Shown one piece after another: positions 15,948 to 23,884 of a stretch of 64,000 nt of DNA; within the stretch, counting starts at the first letter, position 1, and each line of letters begins with the position of its first letter. The DNA lies in NCBI GenBank assembly GCA_035946575.1, contig DASYZG010000024.1:1-64000 (forward strand), read 5' to 3'. A program made the position numbers and the translations under genes. Origin of the DNA: Gp13-AA77 sp035946575. Its GTDB lineage: Bacteria; Acidobacteriota; Terriglobia; UBA7540. The notes under the pieces were generated by a model, which ran no database searches, was not told the origin of the DNA, and saw only the letters and a program-made list of their open reading frames with translations.

Positions 15948-16739
15948 CTACTGACCCCGAAACTTGGGCGCGCGCTTTTCCGTGAAAGCGCGCAAGCCTT
16001 CGCTGAAATCCTCCGAGGCGAAGCATTTCATCTGCGCCTCCAGTTCCTGTTCCATAACGCGATCGAGCTCGGTCTGGATGCGCTCATAGAACGACTGCTT
16101 CAGCAACGCCATGGGCAGCGGCGGCGCGGCGGCCAGTTTGCCGGCCAGGCGCGCGGTCTCAGTGCCGAGGGCATCGTGCGGAGCCACGAGGTTCACAAGA
16201 CCCAGGGCCAGCGCGTCGGACGCCGGAATCGGCTCGCCCAGCCAGAAGATCTCCAGGGCTTTGCCGAGGCCAACCAGGCGCGGCAGCGAAAACGTTCCTC
16301 CCCAGTCGGGGTGAAGACCGATCTTCGAAAACGCCTGCGTAAAGGTGGCCTGATCCGAGGCAATCCGCAGGTCACAGGCCAGCGCCAGATTCATGCCCGC
16401 TCCCGCCGCCGGTCCGTTGACGCTGGCAACGATCGGCTTGGGAATCTCCCGGATTCTGCGCACCACGGCGTGGCCAGCCTCCAGGTAGCCACGAAAGGTC
16501 GCGGAGTGGTAGCCCTTCTTGAGCTCCACCATCTTCTGGATGTCGCCGCCGGCGCAGAAGCCGCGTCCGGCGCCAGTGATCACCGCCACCCGGATCGCGC
16601 GCTCATGTTCGACCGCGTCGAGCGCACTCGCCAGTCCACGGCGGACTTCATCGTCAATCGCGTTCAGCCGGTCCGGCCGGTTGAGCGTGAGGGTCGCGAC
16701 CCCGTCCTGGCGTCGCAGCAGAACTGCATCTTCATGCAT
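15948..16739 (-). CDS. enoyl-CoA hydratase/isomerase (PaaG-like)
   Basis: A 263-aa crotonase-fold protein. It has the N-terminal TLNRPDRLNAI, the oxyanion segments GAGRGFCAGGDIQKM and NGPAAGAGMNLALACD, and IGLHPDWGGTFSLPRLVG. That last sequence is typical of PaaG-type 2-(1,2-epoxy)phenylacetyl-CoA isomerases as well as general enoyl-CoA isomerases. It is the first gene after mug and overlaps its stop by 8 bases. Placed upstream of the diiron oxygenase, it could isomerise the ring epoxide to an oxepin. That role is inferred from neighbours. Confidence 0.75.
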   Translation of the reverse strand: MHEDAVLLRRQDGVATLTLNRPDRLNAIDDEVRRGLASALDAVEHERAIRVAVITGAGRGFCAGGDIQKMVELKKGYHSATFRGYLEAGHAVVRRIREIPKPIVASVNGPAAGAGMNLALACDLRIASDQATFTQAFSKIGLHPDWGGTFSLPRLVGLGKALEIFWLGEPIPASDALALGLVNLVAPHDALGTETARLAGKLAAAPPLPMALLKQSFYERIQTELDRVMEQELEAQMKCFASEDFSEGLRAFTEKRAPKFRGQ

Positions 16740-17289
16740 CGGTGCTCACCCAGTCGGCCAGCGTTCGGAAATAGTCCAGCTTCTGCTCGTGCGTCAATCG
16801 GGCGTTCCGACGGCTGGTCGACGGCAGAACAAACACGCGCGCTCCACCGGCTGCGCCCTGCTGCGGTCCAAGCTTCGAGGGGCGTCCGGTGAACTTTTCC
16901 CATACGCCCTTGCCGTTAAAAGCAACTGTCTTGGGAGCCGCCCGCTCCAGCTTCTCTCGCAGCATCGGCGCTCCCAATCGATAATCCTCGCCGCCCAGAT
17001 CGCTTGATGACCTCGAGCAGCGCTTCACAATATCCGTTATCCCGATGCCAAATTCCAGCAGGCGATAGTCGTCTTGCGGGCTCAGCCTCTCCGGGACCAG
17101 CCCAGCCTCATACAGAAAGCTCCAGAAGGGATTGCCGGGAGACGCATAGTAGTGGCCGGCTCTGCAGGAGTACTCGCTGGGATTGAATCCTACAAAAACC
17201 AGCCGCAGCCCCGGCCGCAAATAGTCGGGCAACTCCCGGAGGCAGCGCGCGCCCATTTCCATGCCGAGACCGCGTCCCACCGATTTCAT
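16732..17289 (-). CDS. mug: G/U mismatch-specific uracil-DNA glycosylase (MUG/TDG family)
   Basis: A 185-aa protein of uracil glycosylase family 2. Motif 1 is LVFVGFNPSEYSCRAGHYYA with the N of GFNPS in the usual place, followed by GNPFWSFLYEAGL. The C-terminal intercalation motif region reads VLPSTSRRNARLTHEQKL, where bacterial MUG has NPSGLSR. It removes uracil or thymine from G:U and G:T mispairs. The ATG at 17289 shares a base with the puuD stop (TGATG), which supports this start. A DNA-repair gene inside an acyl-CoA operon is odd and may reflect insertion of a puuD-mug unit. Confidence 0.85.
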   Translation of the reverse strand: MKSVGRGLGMEMGARCLRELPDYLRPGLRLVFVGFNPSEYSCRAGHYYASPGNPFWSFLYEAGLVPERLSPQDDYRLLEFGIGITDIVKRCSRSSSDLGGEDYRLGAPMLREKLERAAPKTVAFNGKGVWEKFTGRPSKLGPQQGAAGGARVFVLPSTSRRNARLTHEQKLDYFRTLADWVSTDA

Positions 17290-18026
17290 CAGGCCTGCTG
17301 GCTCCTGGCTTCTGACTTCTGGCTTCTCTCACGGCACTTCGCGACGAACTCCTTGAAGATCTTCATCTGCTCCGCGTGCTCCGTGAGCTCCTCCGGGTGC
17401 CACTGCACGGCCAGCAGAAACGGATAGTCACCCGCCGCTTCCACCGCCTCCACCAGACCGTCCTCGGAGTGGGCGCTCACCTTGAGACCGCGTCCGAGGT
17501 ACTTGATGGCCTGATGATGCAGGCTGTTGACCCGGCAGCTTCCCTGAACCGATTGGTGCAGCAACGACTCCGGTTCCGTCACGGTGACGGTGTGAGTTAG
17601 TTCGCCGCGTCCGCGGCCCGCTTCCGCCTGCTGGTGCTCGAATTCCGGGACGAATTCTTCGCCGAGGTCCTGGTACAATGTTCCGCCGAATTCGACATTG
17701 ATCAGCTGGACGCCGCGGCAGATGCCCAGAATCGGCAGACGGCGATCGAGCGCGCTGTGCAGCAAGCCCCGCTCAAACTCGTCGCGGGCGCGGTTCACGT
17801 TGACGTTGTCGTACTTCTTCGTTTCACCGTAGAGCATGGGATCGACGTCTTCTCCGCCGGCGAACAGGATACCGTCGAACTCCTGCGCGCGAAGCCGCCC
17901 GGTATCCCGAGCCGTCAACATCGTCACCTCCTCGGCGCCGGCTCCGGCTGCGACGAGAGCGCAAAAGTACGGCGATTGTTCGCCGTTGGCCCGGTCCTTT
18001 TCCGAGAGTGAGAGAGCAATGCGCAT
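17289..18026 (-). CDS. puuD: gamma-glutamyl-gamma-aminobutyrate hydrolase-like (class I glutamine amidotransferase, C26)
   Basis: A 245-aa class I glutamine amidotransferase-fold protein. The nucleophile is the Cys of GICRGVQLINV, the oxyanion segment is FAGGEDVDPMLYG, and the His/Glu pair is in AVQWHPEE. The family cleaves gamma-glutamyl amides, for example gamma-Glu-GABA in putrescine breakdown. The start ATG at 18026 begins MRIALSLSEKD; the open frame further upstream is only heptamer repeat. The last dozen residues (SQKSEARSQQA) are also encoded by a heptamer repeat array. The gene is thus bracketed by inverted arrays at 17295-17332 and 18037-18128. Confidence 0.8.
   Translation of the reverse strand: MRIALSLSEKDRANGEQSPYFCALVAAGAGAEEVTMLTARDTGRLRAQEFDGILFAGGEDVDPMLYGETKKYDNVNVNRARDEFERGLLHSALDRRLPILGICRGVQLINVEFGGTLYQDLGEEFVPEFEHQQAEAGRGRGELTHTVTVTEPESLLHQSVQGSCRVNSLHHQAIKYLGRGLKVSAHSEDGLVEAVEAAGDYPFLLAVQWHPEELTEHAEQMKIFKEFVAKCRERSQKSEARSQQA
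17295..17332. repeat. heptamer array (CTGACTT type) in the 3' end of puuD
   Basis: Five consecutive 7-mers: CTGGCTC, CTGGCTT, CTGACTT, CTGGCTT and CTCTCAC. They encode the C-terminal tail of PuuD. The array is the reverse complement type of the one upstream of puuD (AAGTCAG), and the two share the 16-mer CTGACTTCTGGCTTCT when one is inverted. Confidence 0.75.
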
Positions 18027-18036
18027 AGCAAGCAAG

Positions 18037-18128
18037 AAGTCAGGGGCCAGGGGCCAGGGGTCAGGAGGCAGAAGCCAGAAGTCAGAAGTCAGAGTCAGGT
18101 GCCAGAATTCAGAATTCAAAATCTAGAA
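18037..18128. repeat. heptamer array (AAGTCAG type) upstream of puuD
   Basis: At least eight clear 7-mers from 18037 (AAGTCAG, GGGCCAG, GGGCCAG, GGGTCAG, GAGGCAG, AAGCCAG, AAGTCAG, AAGTCAG), fading into AATTC/AATCC-type units. It begins 11 bp from the puuD start codon. Its orientation is opposite to the arrays at 17295-17332 and 18207-18268, so it can pair with either. Confidence 0.8.
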
Positions 18129-18206
18129 TCCGGAATTTCGAAAACATGATTCTCACCAGAGCGCCGGCAGTTAAACAGCGATGTCGTGGAGTCAGAATCC
18201 GAACAA

Positions 18207-18268
18207 CCACTTCTGACTTCTGACTTCTGACTCCTGACTCCTGACTTCTGTCTTCTGCCCCCTTCTTC
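18207..18268. repeat. heptamer array (CTGACTT type) after the enoyl-CoA hydratase gene
   Basis: Seven 7-mers in a row from 18213 (CTGACTT, CTGACTT, CTGACTC, CTGACTC, CTGACTT, CTGTCTT, CTGCCCC). It ends three bases before the hydratase stop codon. Together with 18037-18128 it makes an inverted pair enclosing about 80 bp of unique sequence, which could fold into a long hairpin on the operon transcript. Confidence 0.8.
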
Positions 18269-18270
18269 CC

Positions 18271-19083
18271 TCACTTCGCCTTGAAATTTGGCGTCCTCTT
18301 CTCCACGTACGCCACCAGGCCTTCGTGAGCATCCTCGCTCTGGAACAGATGCTGCTGCAGCTCGCGTTCGAGCGCCAGCGATTCCGAGAAGGGCATTTCC
18401 AGGCCCGATTGCACGGAGCGCTTGATCCGTCCCACTGCCCGCGAAGCCTTGCCGGGCGGCAGGAACTGCTGCGCGTATGCCACCACCTGCTCGAAGAAAT
18501 CGTCGCGATCGAACACCTGGTTCACGAGCCCTATCTCTTCCGCCTCTTCAAACGAGAATGTGCGGCCGGTCGCCATCAGCTCGATGGAGCGCGACTTGCC
18601 GATCAGCCGCGCGAGGCGCTGCGTGCCGCCGGTGCCGGGCAGCACGCCCAGCGCGACTTCGGGCAGCCCGATCTTGCCGGCGTCGCGCCGCGCCAGGCGG
18701 ATGTCCGCCGCCAGCGCGATCTCGAGCCCGCCGCCCACCGTGTGCCCGTTCAGGGCTGCAATCACCAGCTTGGGCGTCTGTTCGAGGCGAGTCAGCGTTT
18801 CGTTGGCGTGCAGGCAGAAGTAGTACTTGAACTCGGGGGTGACGCTCGAAAGCATGCGGATGTTGGCTCCGGCCGAGAAGAACTTGTCGCCGGCGCCCCG
18901 CAGGATGATCACATGAACGCCCGTGTCCATACGCGCTTTCAGAACGGCGGCGTCAAGCTGCTGCATCATTTCATAGGTATAAGTATTGGCCGGAGGATCG
19001 TTCATCTCGATCCAGCCGATTCCATTTTCGGCGGAGTAATTGACCAAGCTGCCCGTGCTCGGAGCCGTGACCGTGGTTGCCAT
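18271..19083 (-). CDS. enoyl-CoA hydratase/isomerase
   Basis: A 270-aa crotonase-fold protein with the classic active-site signatures: GAGDKFFSAGANIRML for the first oxyanion amide, and NGHTVGGGLEIALAADI plus GLPEVALGVLPGTGGTQRL for the second site. The Glu residues of bona fide hydratases fall in these segments (GGGLEIAL, GLPEVALG). It follows the TetR gene by 15 bp, so it is the first structural gene under that regulator. It probably acts in beta-oxidation-like steps on aromatic or fatty acyl-CoA. Substrate unknown. Confidence 0.85.
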   Translation of the reverse strand: MATTVTAPSTGSLVNYSAENGIGWIEMNDPPANTYTYEMMQQLDAAVLKARMDTGVHVIILRGAGDKFFSAGANIRMLSSVTPEFKYYFCLHANETLTRLEQTPKLVIAALNGHTVGGGLEIALAADIRLARRDAGKIGLPEVALGVLPGTGGTQRLARLIGKSRSIELMATGRTFSFEEAEEIGLVNQVFDRDDFFEQVVAYAQQFLPPGKASRAVGRIKRSVQSGLEMPFSESLALERELQQHLFQSEDAHEGLVAYVEKRTPNFKAK

Positions 19084-19098
19084 AAGAACATTCTCCTT

Positions 19099-19869
19099 CT
19101 AAATTTGGACTCGCGATTCCGCCGCGGCGGATCGCTCGAACGCAGCCCTTCCCTTTCGATTTGAGACCCCGCTCTCGGAACGCCCATTTGACGCGCTTGG
19201 CGAGGCGCCGCCCAAACTCCGAGAGGGTTCGATCCGGGCCGAGCTGCCCAGGACGCCGTCGAGAAAGATGCCGGCCATCGCGCGGGCGCAGCCTTCTGCA
19301 TCGGGGTCGATCCCGGGGTTGTACCAGGTGTAGATCCAGTTCATCATCCCGAAGAGCGAGAGCACCGTGAGACGCGTGTTGAGCCCCTTGAGCCCGCGCT
19401 CCCGGCACAGTTGCTCCACCTGGTCGAAGCAGAGCTGGTAATACGCGCGCTTGATGCCCCGCACTTCGCGTCCGCGCTCCTTGCTCAGCCATTCTTCCTC
19501 ATGAGTCAGCACCTTCATCTCGTTCGGATGTTCGAGGAAAAAGCGCAGATGAAGGCCGATCAGCGCACGCAGGCGGTTCTCCGGCCTCTCGATGCCCGCG
19601 AGCCCGGCGCGCGCCGCCGCCAGAATGGTCTCAAAGGCATGGCGCTGGATCAGGTAGAGCAGGTCTTCTTTGCTGGAGAAATAGTAGTAGAGTCCGGCCA
19701 GGCTCACGCCGGTGGCGCGAGCGATGTCGCGCATGGAGGCCTGGTGATAGCCTCGATTGCGAAAGACCGCCGCCGCCTGCCGTAAGATCGCTTCGAGCTT
19801 GCGGTCATAGGCCTCGGACCCGCGCGCGGCACGGCCGCTGCCGTTCGAATGTGTTGACGCTCCCGCCAT
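19099..19869 (-). CDS. TetR-family regulator
   Basis: A 256-aa regulator. The N-terminal TetR HTH (residues of about 20-66) reads KLEAILRQAAAVFRNRGYHQ, then ASMRDIARATGVSLAGLYYYF, SSKEDLLY. The ligand domain follows (LTHEEEWLSKERGREV, FDGVLGSS), with a Ser/Arg-rich tail. The start ATG at 19869 was chosen because it lies 30 bp downstream of a palindromic operator and just after a promoter. It heads an acyl-CoA operon, so an acyl-CoA ligand and autorepression are likely. TetR regulators of this layout control phenylacetate or fatty acid catabolism in other bacteria. Confidence 0.85.
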   Translation of the reverse strand: MAGASTHSNGSGRAARGSEAYDRKLEAILRQAAAVFRNRGYHQASMRDIARATGVSLAGLYYYFSSKEDLLYLIQRHAFETILAAARAGLAGIERPENRLRALIGLHLRFFLEHPNEMKVLTHEEEWLSKERGREVRGIKRAYYQLCFDQVEQLCRERGLKGLNTRLTVLSLFGMMNWIYTWYNPGIDPDAEGCARAMAGIFLDGVLGSSARIEPSRSLGGASPSASNGRSESGVSNRKGRAAFERSAAAESRVQI

Positions 19870-19898
19870 GAACCCCAGCCGAACGCCCGAGCCCCAAT

Positions 19899-19912
19899 CG
19901 AACGTTCGTTCG
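19899..19912 (-). promoter_or_regulatory. TetR operator palindrome at the promoter start site
   Basis: CGAACGTTCGTTCG contains the perfect palindrome CGAACGTTCG. It fits the pattern CNAACGNNCGTTNG, which I recall as the published consensus of Thermus PaaR, a TetR repressor of phenylacetate genes. It sits at about the expected transcription start and 30 bp before the TetR start codon, ideal for autorepression. Confidence 0.7.
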
Positions 19913-19917
19913 AATTC

Positions 19918-19946
19918 ATTATTGGGCCTCGGAGCAGGATTGTCAA
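19918..19946 (-). promoter_or_regulatory. sigma-70 type promoter of the TetR/acyl-CoA operon
   Basis: On the minus strand TTGACA (19941-19946) is followed after exactly 17 bp by AATAAT (19918-19923). The expected start falls near 19911, inside the operator. The -35 box is a perfect match and the -10 box differs from consensus at one base. Confidence 0.7.
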
Positions 19947-20103
19947 GGACGTGCCACGAAACGCACGAGGCTCTCATGATTTCTCACATTGAGGCAAAGG
20001 TTGGGACCCTGGGCCTTGCCCAGGGTATTTGATCGCTCGGCCCCTCTGGCCCTGCCTGCGGCGAGCAGATCGCGCCAAGTTATTGAATCTACAGCGAAAA
20101 TAA

Positions 20104-20147
20104 ATTTTCTCGATTTTCTCAATTTTCTCCATTGTCCCATTTTCTTG
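20104..20147. repeat. short tandem repeat (ATTTTCTCN units) in a gene-free region
   Basis: Units ATTTTCTCG, ATTTTCTCA, ATTTTCTCC, ATTGTCCC, ATTTTCTT occur in a row. The stretch 19950-20417 has no convincing gene and is more AT-rich than the surroundings. A second weak direct repeat there is AACCCACYAGGT at about 20227 and 20269. I see nothing else in it. Confidence 0.5.
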
Positions 20148-20417
20148 GTCCACACTCTTAATCGAAGGCGATTTTGGCTTGGCCAAGGGAGTGAAGGGCG
20201 GGGAAAATTTTGAAATCTTACGAACGAACCCACCAGGTTGTTGAAAATAAAGGGACGGCATTTAGGGAACCCACTAGGTCGCTGAAAACACATGAGTTAA
20301 CTCTAAATTTCAATAACTTGTTGATGGGAAATGACTTAAATGAAAACTGAAGTAACAAAGGACACGCTTCGGACGAAAGAAGGGCTCTTTTTGGCAATTA
20401 TGGTGGCCTGCCCGTTG

Positions 20418-20502
20418 TCATTTGGAGCGTGGGTGCCCCTGCCCGCCTTTCATGGACGGCGAGGACGAAGTAGCGGCCAAGGGAGGCTTGCGCTCCAAAT
20501 GA
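20418..20502. repeat. 85-bp element with perfect 12-bp inverted ends
   Basis: TCATTTGGAGCG at 20418-20429 is matched by its exact reverse complement CGCTCCAAATGA at 20491-20502. The 61-bp interior is GC-rich without further pairing that I can see. It lies just upstream of the start of the large ASPIC/TPR gene. It may be a MITE-like insertion or a dispersed intergenic repeat. Confidence 0.55.
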
Positions 20503-20513
20503 TTTGCGGTGGT

Positions 20514-23500
20514 ATGATGAAGGAAATACCGAGGCCGCCGGAGGGGCCGCCTTACGTGAGGGAGCGCGTAGGATCGCGCAACGAGGGGCGCAGGGAGTTC
20601 CTGCGACGAACCGCGGGAGCCTGTCTGATCGTTCCCCTGTTTCGGAACGGGACGCTCGGCCAGCCCGTGGCCGCGCCCGGTCCCTGGTTTCGCGAGATCG
20701 GCGTGGAATGCGGACTGAGCGCGTTTCGCGACCGCTCCGGCTCACTCGCCAAGGATTACCTGGTTGAAACCATCGGCAGCGGCGTGGCGCTGTTTGACTA
20801 CAACCACGACGGCCTTCTCGACGTTTTTCTGGTAAACGGCTCCACCTTCGAAATCCTCAACGATCCCACCTTGCCGCGCACCTCCAGCCGCCTGTTCCGC
20901 AACAACGGCGATGGAACTTTCACGGACGTTACCAAGCCGAGCGGTTTGTTGAACGAGGGCTGGGGGATGGGCGTGGCGGTGGCCGATTTTGACAACGACG
21001 GCCATCCCGATGTCTTCGTCACCAACTTCGGCACCAACGCGCTCTTCCACAACAACGGCGACGGAACTTTCTCCAACGTCACGCGCGAAGCCGGTGTGGA
21101 GGGCGGCAACTGGAGCACGGCCTGCGCCTGGGGCGATTACGACGGCGACGGCCGTCTCGATCTCTACGTGGCTCGCTACGTGGATTACGACCGGGCCCAG
21201 ATTCCCCGCCCCGAATCGAGTGATTTCTGCCGCTATCAGGGGCTCGCCGTGGCCTGCGGCCCGCGCGGCCTGCGGCCCCTGCCCGATCTCCTCTACCACA
21301 ATGAAGGAAACGGAAAGTTCCGCGACGTCAGCCGCGAAGCCGGCCTTTACAAGGTGGACCCATGCTACGGCCTCGGCGTCGTCTGGTCCGATCTCGACAA
21401 CGACGGCGCCCTCGACATCTTTGTGGCCAACGACTCCACGCCCAATTTCCTGTATCACAACAACAGGAATGGCACCTTCACAGAGATCGGGTTCGAAACC
21501 GGGTGCGCGTTAAGCGGCGACGGGCGGGCCCAGGCCTGTATGGGAATCGCGGTCGCCGATTACGACAACGACGGCTGGATCGACCTTCTGGTGACCAATT
21601 TTTCTGAGGACTACGACACTCTCTACCACAATCGGAAGGGCTCTTTTGATGACGTCTCCATGGACGCCGGCCTGGGCGCCGCCACTTACAAGCCTCTGGG
21701 CTGGGGCACCAGCTTCCTGGATTTCGACCACGACGGCTGGAAGGACCTGTTTGTGGCTAACGGCCACATCTATCCCCAGGCGGACCTGGCGGGGAATTCC
21801 TACAATCAGTCGAACCTGCTCTTCCGCAATTTGCGCAACGGGCGGTTTGATCTGGTCCCGAGCGAGCAGAGCGGATTTGGGGTGAAGCGCAGCAGCCGGG
21901 GATCCGCCTTCGGAGACCTGGACAATTCCGGCCGGCTTTCCATCGTCGTCAATAACATTGACGAGGCTCCGTTTGTTTACGCGCCCGCTCCGGCTCCCCG
22001 CGGCGGCTGGGTACGTTTCAAGCTCACCGGCACGAAATCCAATCGCGACGCCGTCGGCGCGCGCGTCCGCGTCACCGCCAATGGCCTCACCCAGCTCGGC
22101 GAGGTTCATGCCGGCGAGAGCTACGTCTCCACCTGCGATCCGCGGCTGCACTTCGGCCTGGGCGCCGCCACCCGCATCGACAGCGTGGAAATTCGCTGGC
22201 CCAACGGAGCGGTGGAGCGCCATGGGCCTCTCGGTACCAATCAGGAATTCACTTTCGTCGAGGGGAAAACCACCCGGTTGAGCCGGGCGGTAAAATCCGG
22301 CGCGGCGCTGCTCGGCGCCTTGCTGGCGCTCGCCGCCGCCGACTGCCGGGCGGCCGCGCGGCAGTCCATGTCCTCCGCGATCTCGACTGTCCCCTCGGTC
22401 ACGGCCGAGGGCAGGCCAACGGTCCCGCAGAGCCCGGACCAGATCCTGCGCGCCGTCGCCCTCGCCCGGCAGAGGCTGCTGCAACAGCCCGACTCGGCCG
22501 CAACCTGGCTGGATCTCGGCAAGGCGCTCGAGGCGGGGGGCGACCTTGCGGAGGCGGCGGCCGCCTTCACCAAGGCTACGAATCTCGATCCGCAGCTTTC
22601 CGAAGCCTGGATGCATTCCGGACGCCTGGCGGCCGGGAACGAAAAATGGTGGCTGGCCGCCGATGATTTCACCCGGGCGGCCGCCTGCGCCCCAAAGGAC
22701 GCTTCGGCGCATTTTCTGGCCGGCAATATGCTCGTACGCGTCGGAGACTTCGCCAAGGCGAAAGAACAGTACGAAACAGCGCTCCACCTGGAGCCGGCCC
22801 TGTGCTGCTTCTGCGCCGGCCCCGATCAGTCAGCGGACTGCGGACCGGCTGCCGTCTTCATTTACACGGGCCTCGGCCAGATCCTCATGGAGCAGGGCGA
22901 CTTGCAAGGCGCACAAGCGGCGTTCCATAAGGCGCTCGATTTGCGCCCCGGCTTCGCCGACGCGCTGACGGGAGCCGGCCAGATCTCGCTGCTCCAGAGC
23001 CTCCCCGCCGAGGCGGCGGCTCACTTTGAAAAGGCCGTCCGGGTCCGGCCTGATTCCTTACCGGCTCGCAACGGGTACGCTAACGCGCTCCGGCAGTCCG
23101 GCAACCGGGAAAGAGCAGATCAGGAATTCATCGAGGCTCGCAAGCTGTTCCGGCGGGAGCACCTCCGGCTGCGGGCGGAGGACGAGAGCAACCGGGGCCT
23201 CGCGCTGTGGCACGAGGGAAAACTGGCCGAGGCGGCCACGACGCTGCGGCAGGCGATCGCCGATGATCCGGCTTATGCCCCGGCCCATAACAACCTGGGC
23301 GGGGTCCTCGACACGATGGGCGATACCGAAGGCGCCATCCGCGAGTTCGCCGGGGCCGTTCAGGCCCAACCCGGCTACGCGGTCGCCCACAGAAATTGGG
23401 GCATTGTTCTGCTCGATCATGGCCAGCCCGATGCCGCTATCGAGCAGTTTCAGGCCACTCTCAAGACCCGGCCTGGCGACGCGATGGCCCGCCTCTATCT

Positions 23501-23774
23501 GGGCCTGGCGCTCAGACAAAAGCATAAGGACAATCAGGCCAAAAAGGAGCTGCGACGGGCCATCGAACTCGCACCGCAGATGGCCAAGGCGCACCTGGAA
23601 TTCGGCCTGCTGCTGGCTTCGTCCCCGGGCGCGCTCTCGCGGGAGGCCCGGGCAGAACTGGAACGCGGACTCCAGCTTGACCCCAGCCTGAGAACGCTCG
23701 TGCCCGACCCGCTGTTGAGGGAATTGGGAGAAACACCCGGCGCGCCGCCCAGGCCAGGCCCACCCCTGATCTAG
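20514..23774 (+). CDS. FG-GAP/ASPIC-UnbV protein fused to a TPR domain
   Basis: A 1086-aa exported protein. A twin-arginine-like signal (RREFLRRTAGACLIVPLF, about residues 25-42) follows the chosen ATG pair at 20514/20517. Residues of about 80-500 carry FG-GAP/VCBS repeats with calcium-binding-type loops (FDYNHDGLLDVFLVNG, FDNDGHPDVFVTNFG). An ASPIC/UnbV domain follows (GARVRVTANG, HFGLGAATRIDSVEIRWPNG). Then comes a hydrophobic segment, GAALLGALLALAAADCRAAA, that looks like a second signal peptide, and about 450 residues of TPR repeats. The layout suggests two neighbouring secreted-protein genes joined into one frame. The ligand is unknown; it is probably periplasmic or on the cell surface. 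Confidence 0.75.
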   Translation: MMKEIPRPPEGPPYVRERVGSRNEGRREFLRRTAGACLIVPLFRNGTLGQPVAAPGPWFREIGVECGLSAFRDRSGSLAKDYLVETIGSGVALFDYNHDGLLDVFLVNGSTFEILNDPTLPRTSSRLFRNNGDGTFTDVTKPSGLLNEGWGMGVAVADFDNDGHPDVFVTNFGTNALFHNNGDGTFSNVTREAGVEGGNWSTACAWGDYDGDGRLDLYVARYVDYDRAQIPRPESSDFCRYQGLAVACGPRGLRPLPDLLYHNEGNGKFRDVSREAGLYKVDPCYGLGVVWSDLDNDGALDIFVANDSTPNFLYHNNRNGTFTEIGFETGCALSGDGRAQACMGIAVADYDNDGWIDLLVTNFSEDYDTLYHNRKGSFDDVSMDAGLGAATYKPLGWGTSFLDFDHDGWKDLFVANGHIYPQADLAGNSYNQSNLLFRNLRNGRFDLVPSEQSGFGVKRSSRGSAFGDLDNSGRLSIVVNNIDEAPFVYAPAPAPRGGWVRFKLTGTKSNRDAVGARVRVTANGLTQLGEVHAGESYVSTCDPRLHFGLGAATRIDSVEIRWPNGAVERHGPLGTNQEFTFVEGKTTRLSRAVKSGAALLGALLALAAADCRAAARQSMSSAISTVPSVTAEGRPTVPQSPDQILRAVALARQRLLQQPDSAATWLDLGKALEAGGDLAEAAAAFTKATNLDPQLSEAWMHSGRLAAGNEKWWLAADDFTRAAACAPKDASAHFLAGNMLVRVGDFAKAKEQYETALHLEPALCCFCAGPDQSADCGPAAVFIYTGLGQILMEQGDLQGAQAAFHKALDLRPGFADALTGAGQISLLQSLPAEAAAHFEKAVRVRPDSLPARNGYANALRQSGNRERADQEFIEARKLFRREHLRLRAEDESNRGLALWHEGKLAEAATTLRQAIADDPAYAPAHNNLGGVLDTMGDTEGAIREFAGAVQAQPGYAVAHRNWGIVLLDHGQPDAAIEQFQATLKTRPGDAMARLYLGLALRQKHKDNQAKKELRRAIELAPQMAKAHLEFGLLLASSPGALSREARAELERGLQLDPSLRTLVPDPLLRELGETPGAPPRPGPPLI

Positions 23775-23884
23775 GCTACACAACGAGACTACTATGTGAA
23801 AACGCGCGCCGTCGGCGATGGCATCCCGATCGGACGCCATCGTCAAGGATCATAAGACGGAAGGACCTGCACTAAACTCGAAGA

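Noticed and set aside
19989..20213. Small open frames on both strands between the TetR and ASPIC genes
   Set aside because: They run through short tandem repeats with no coding character.
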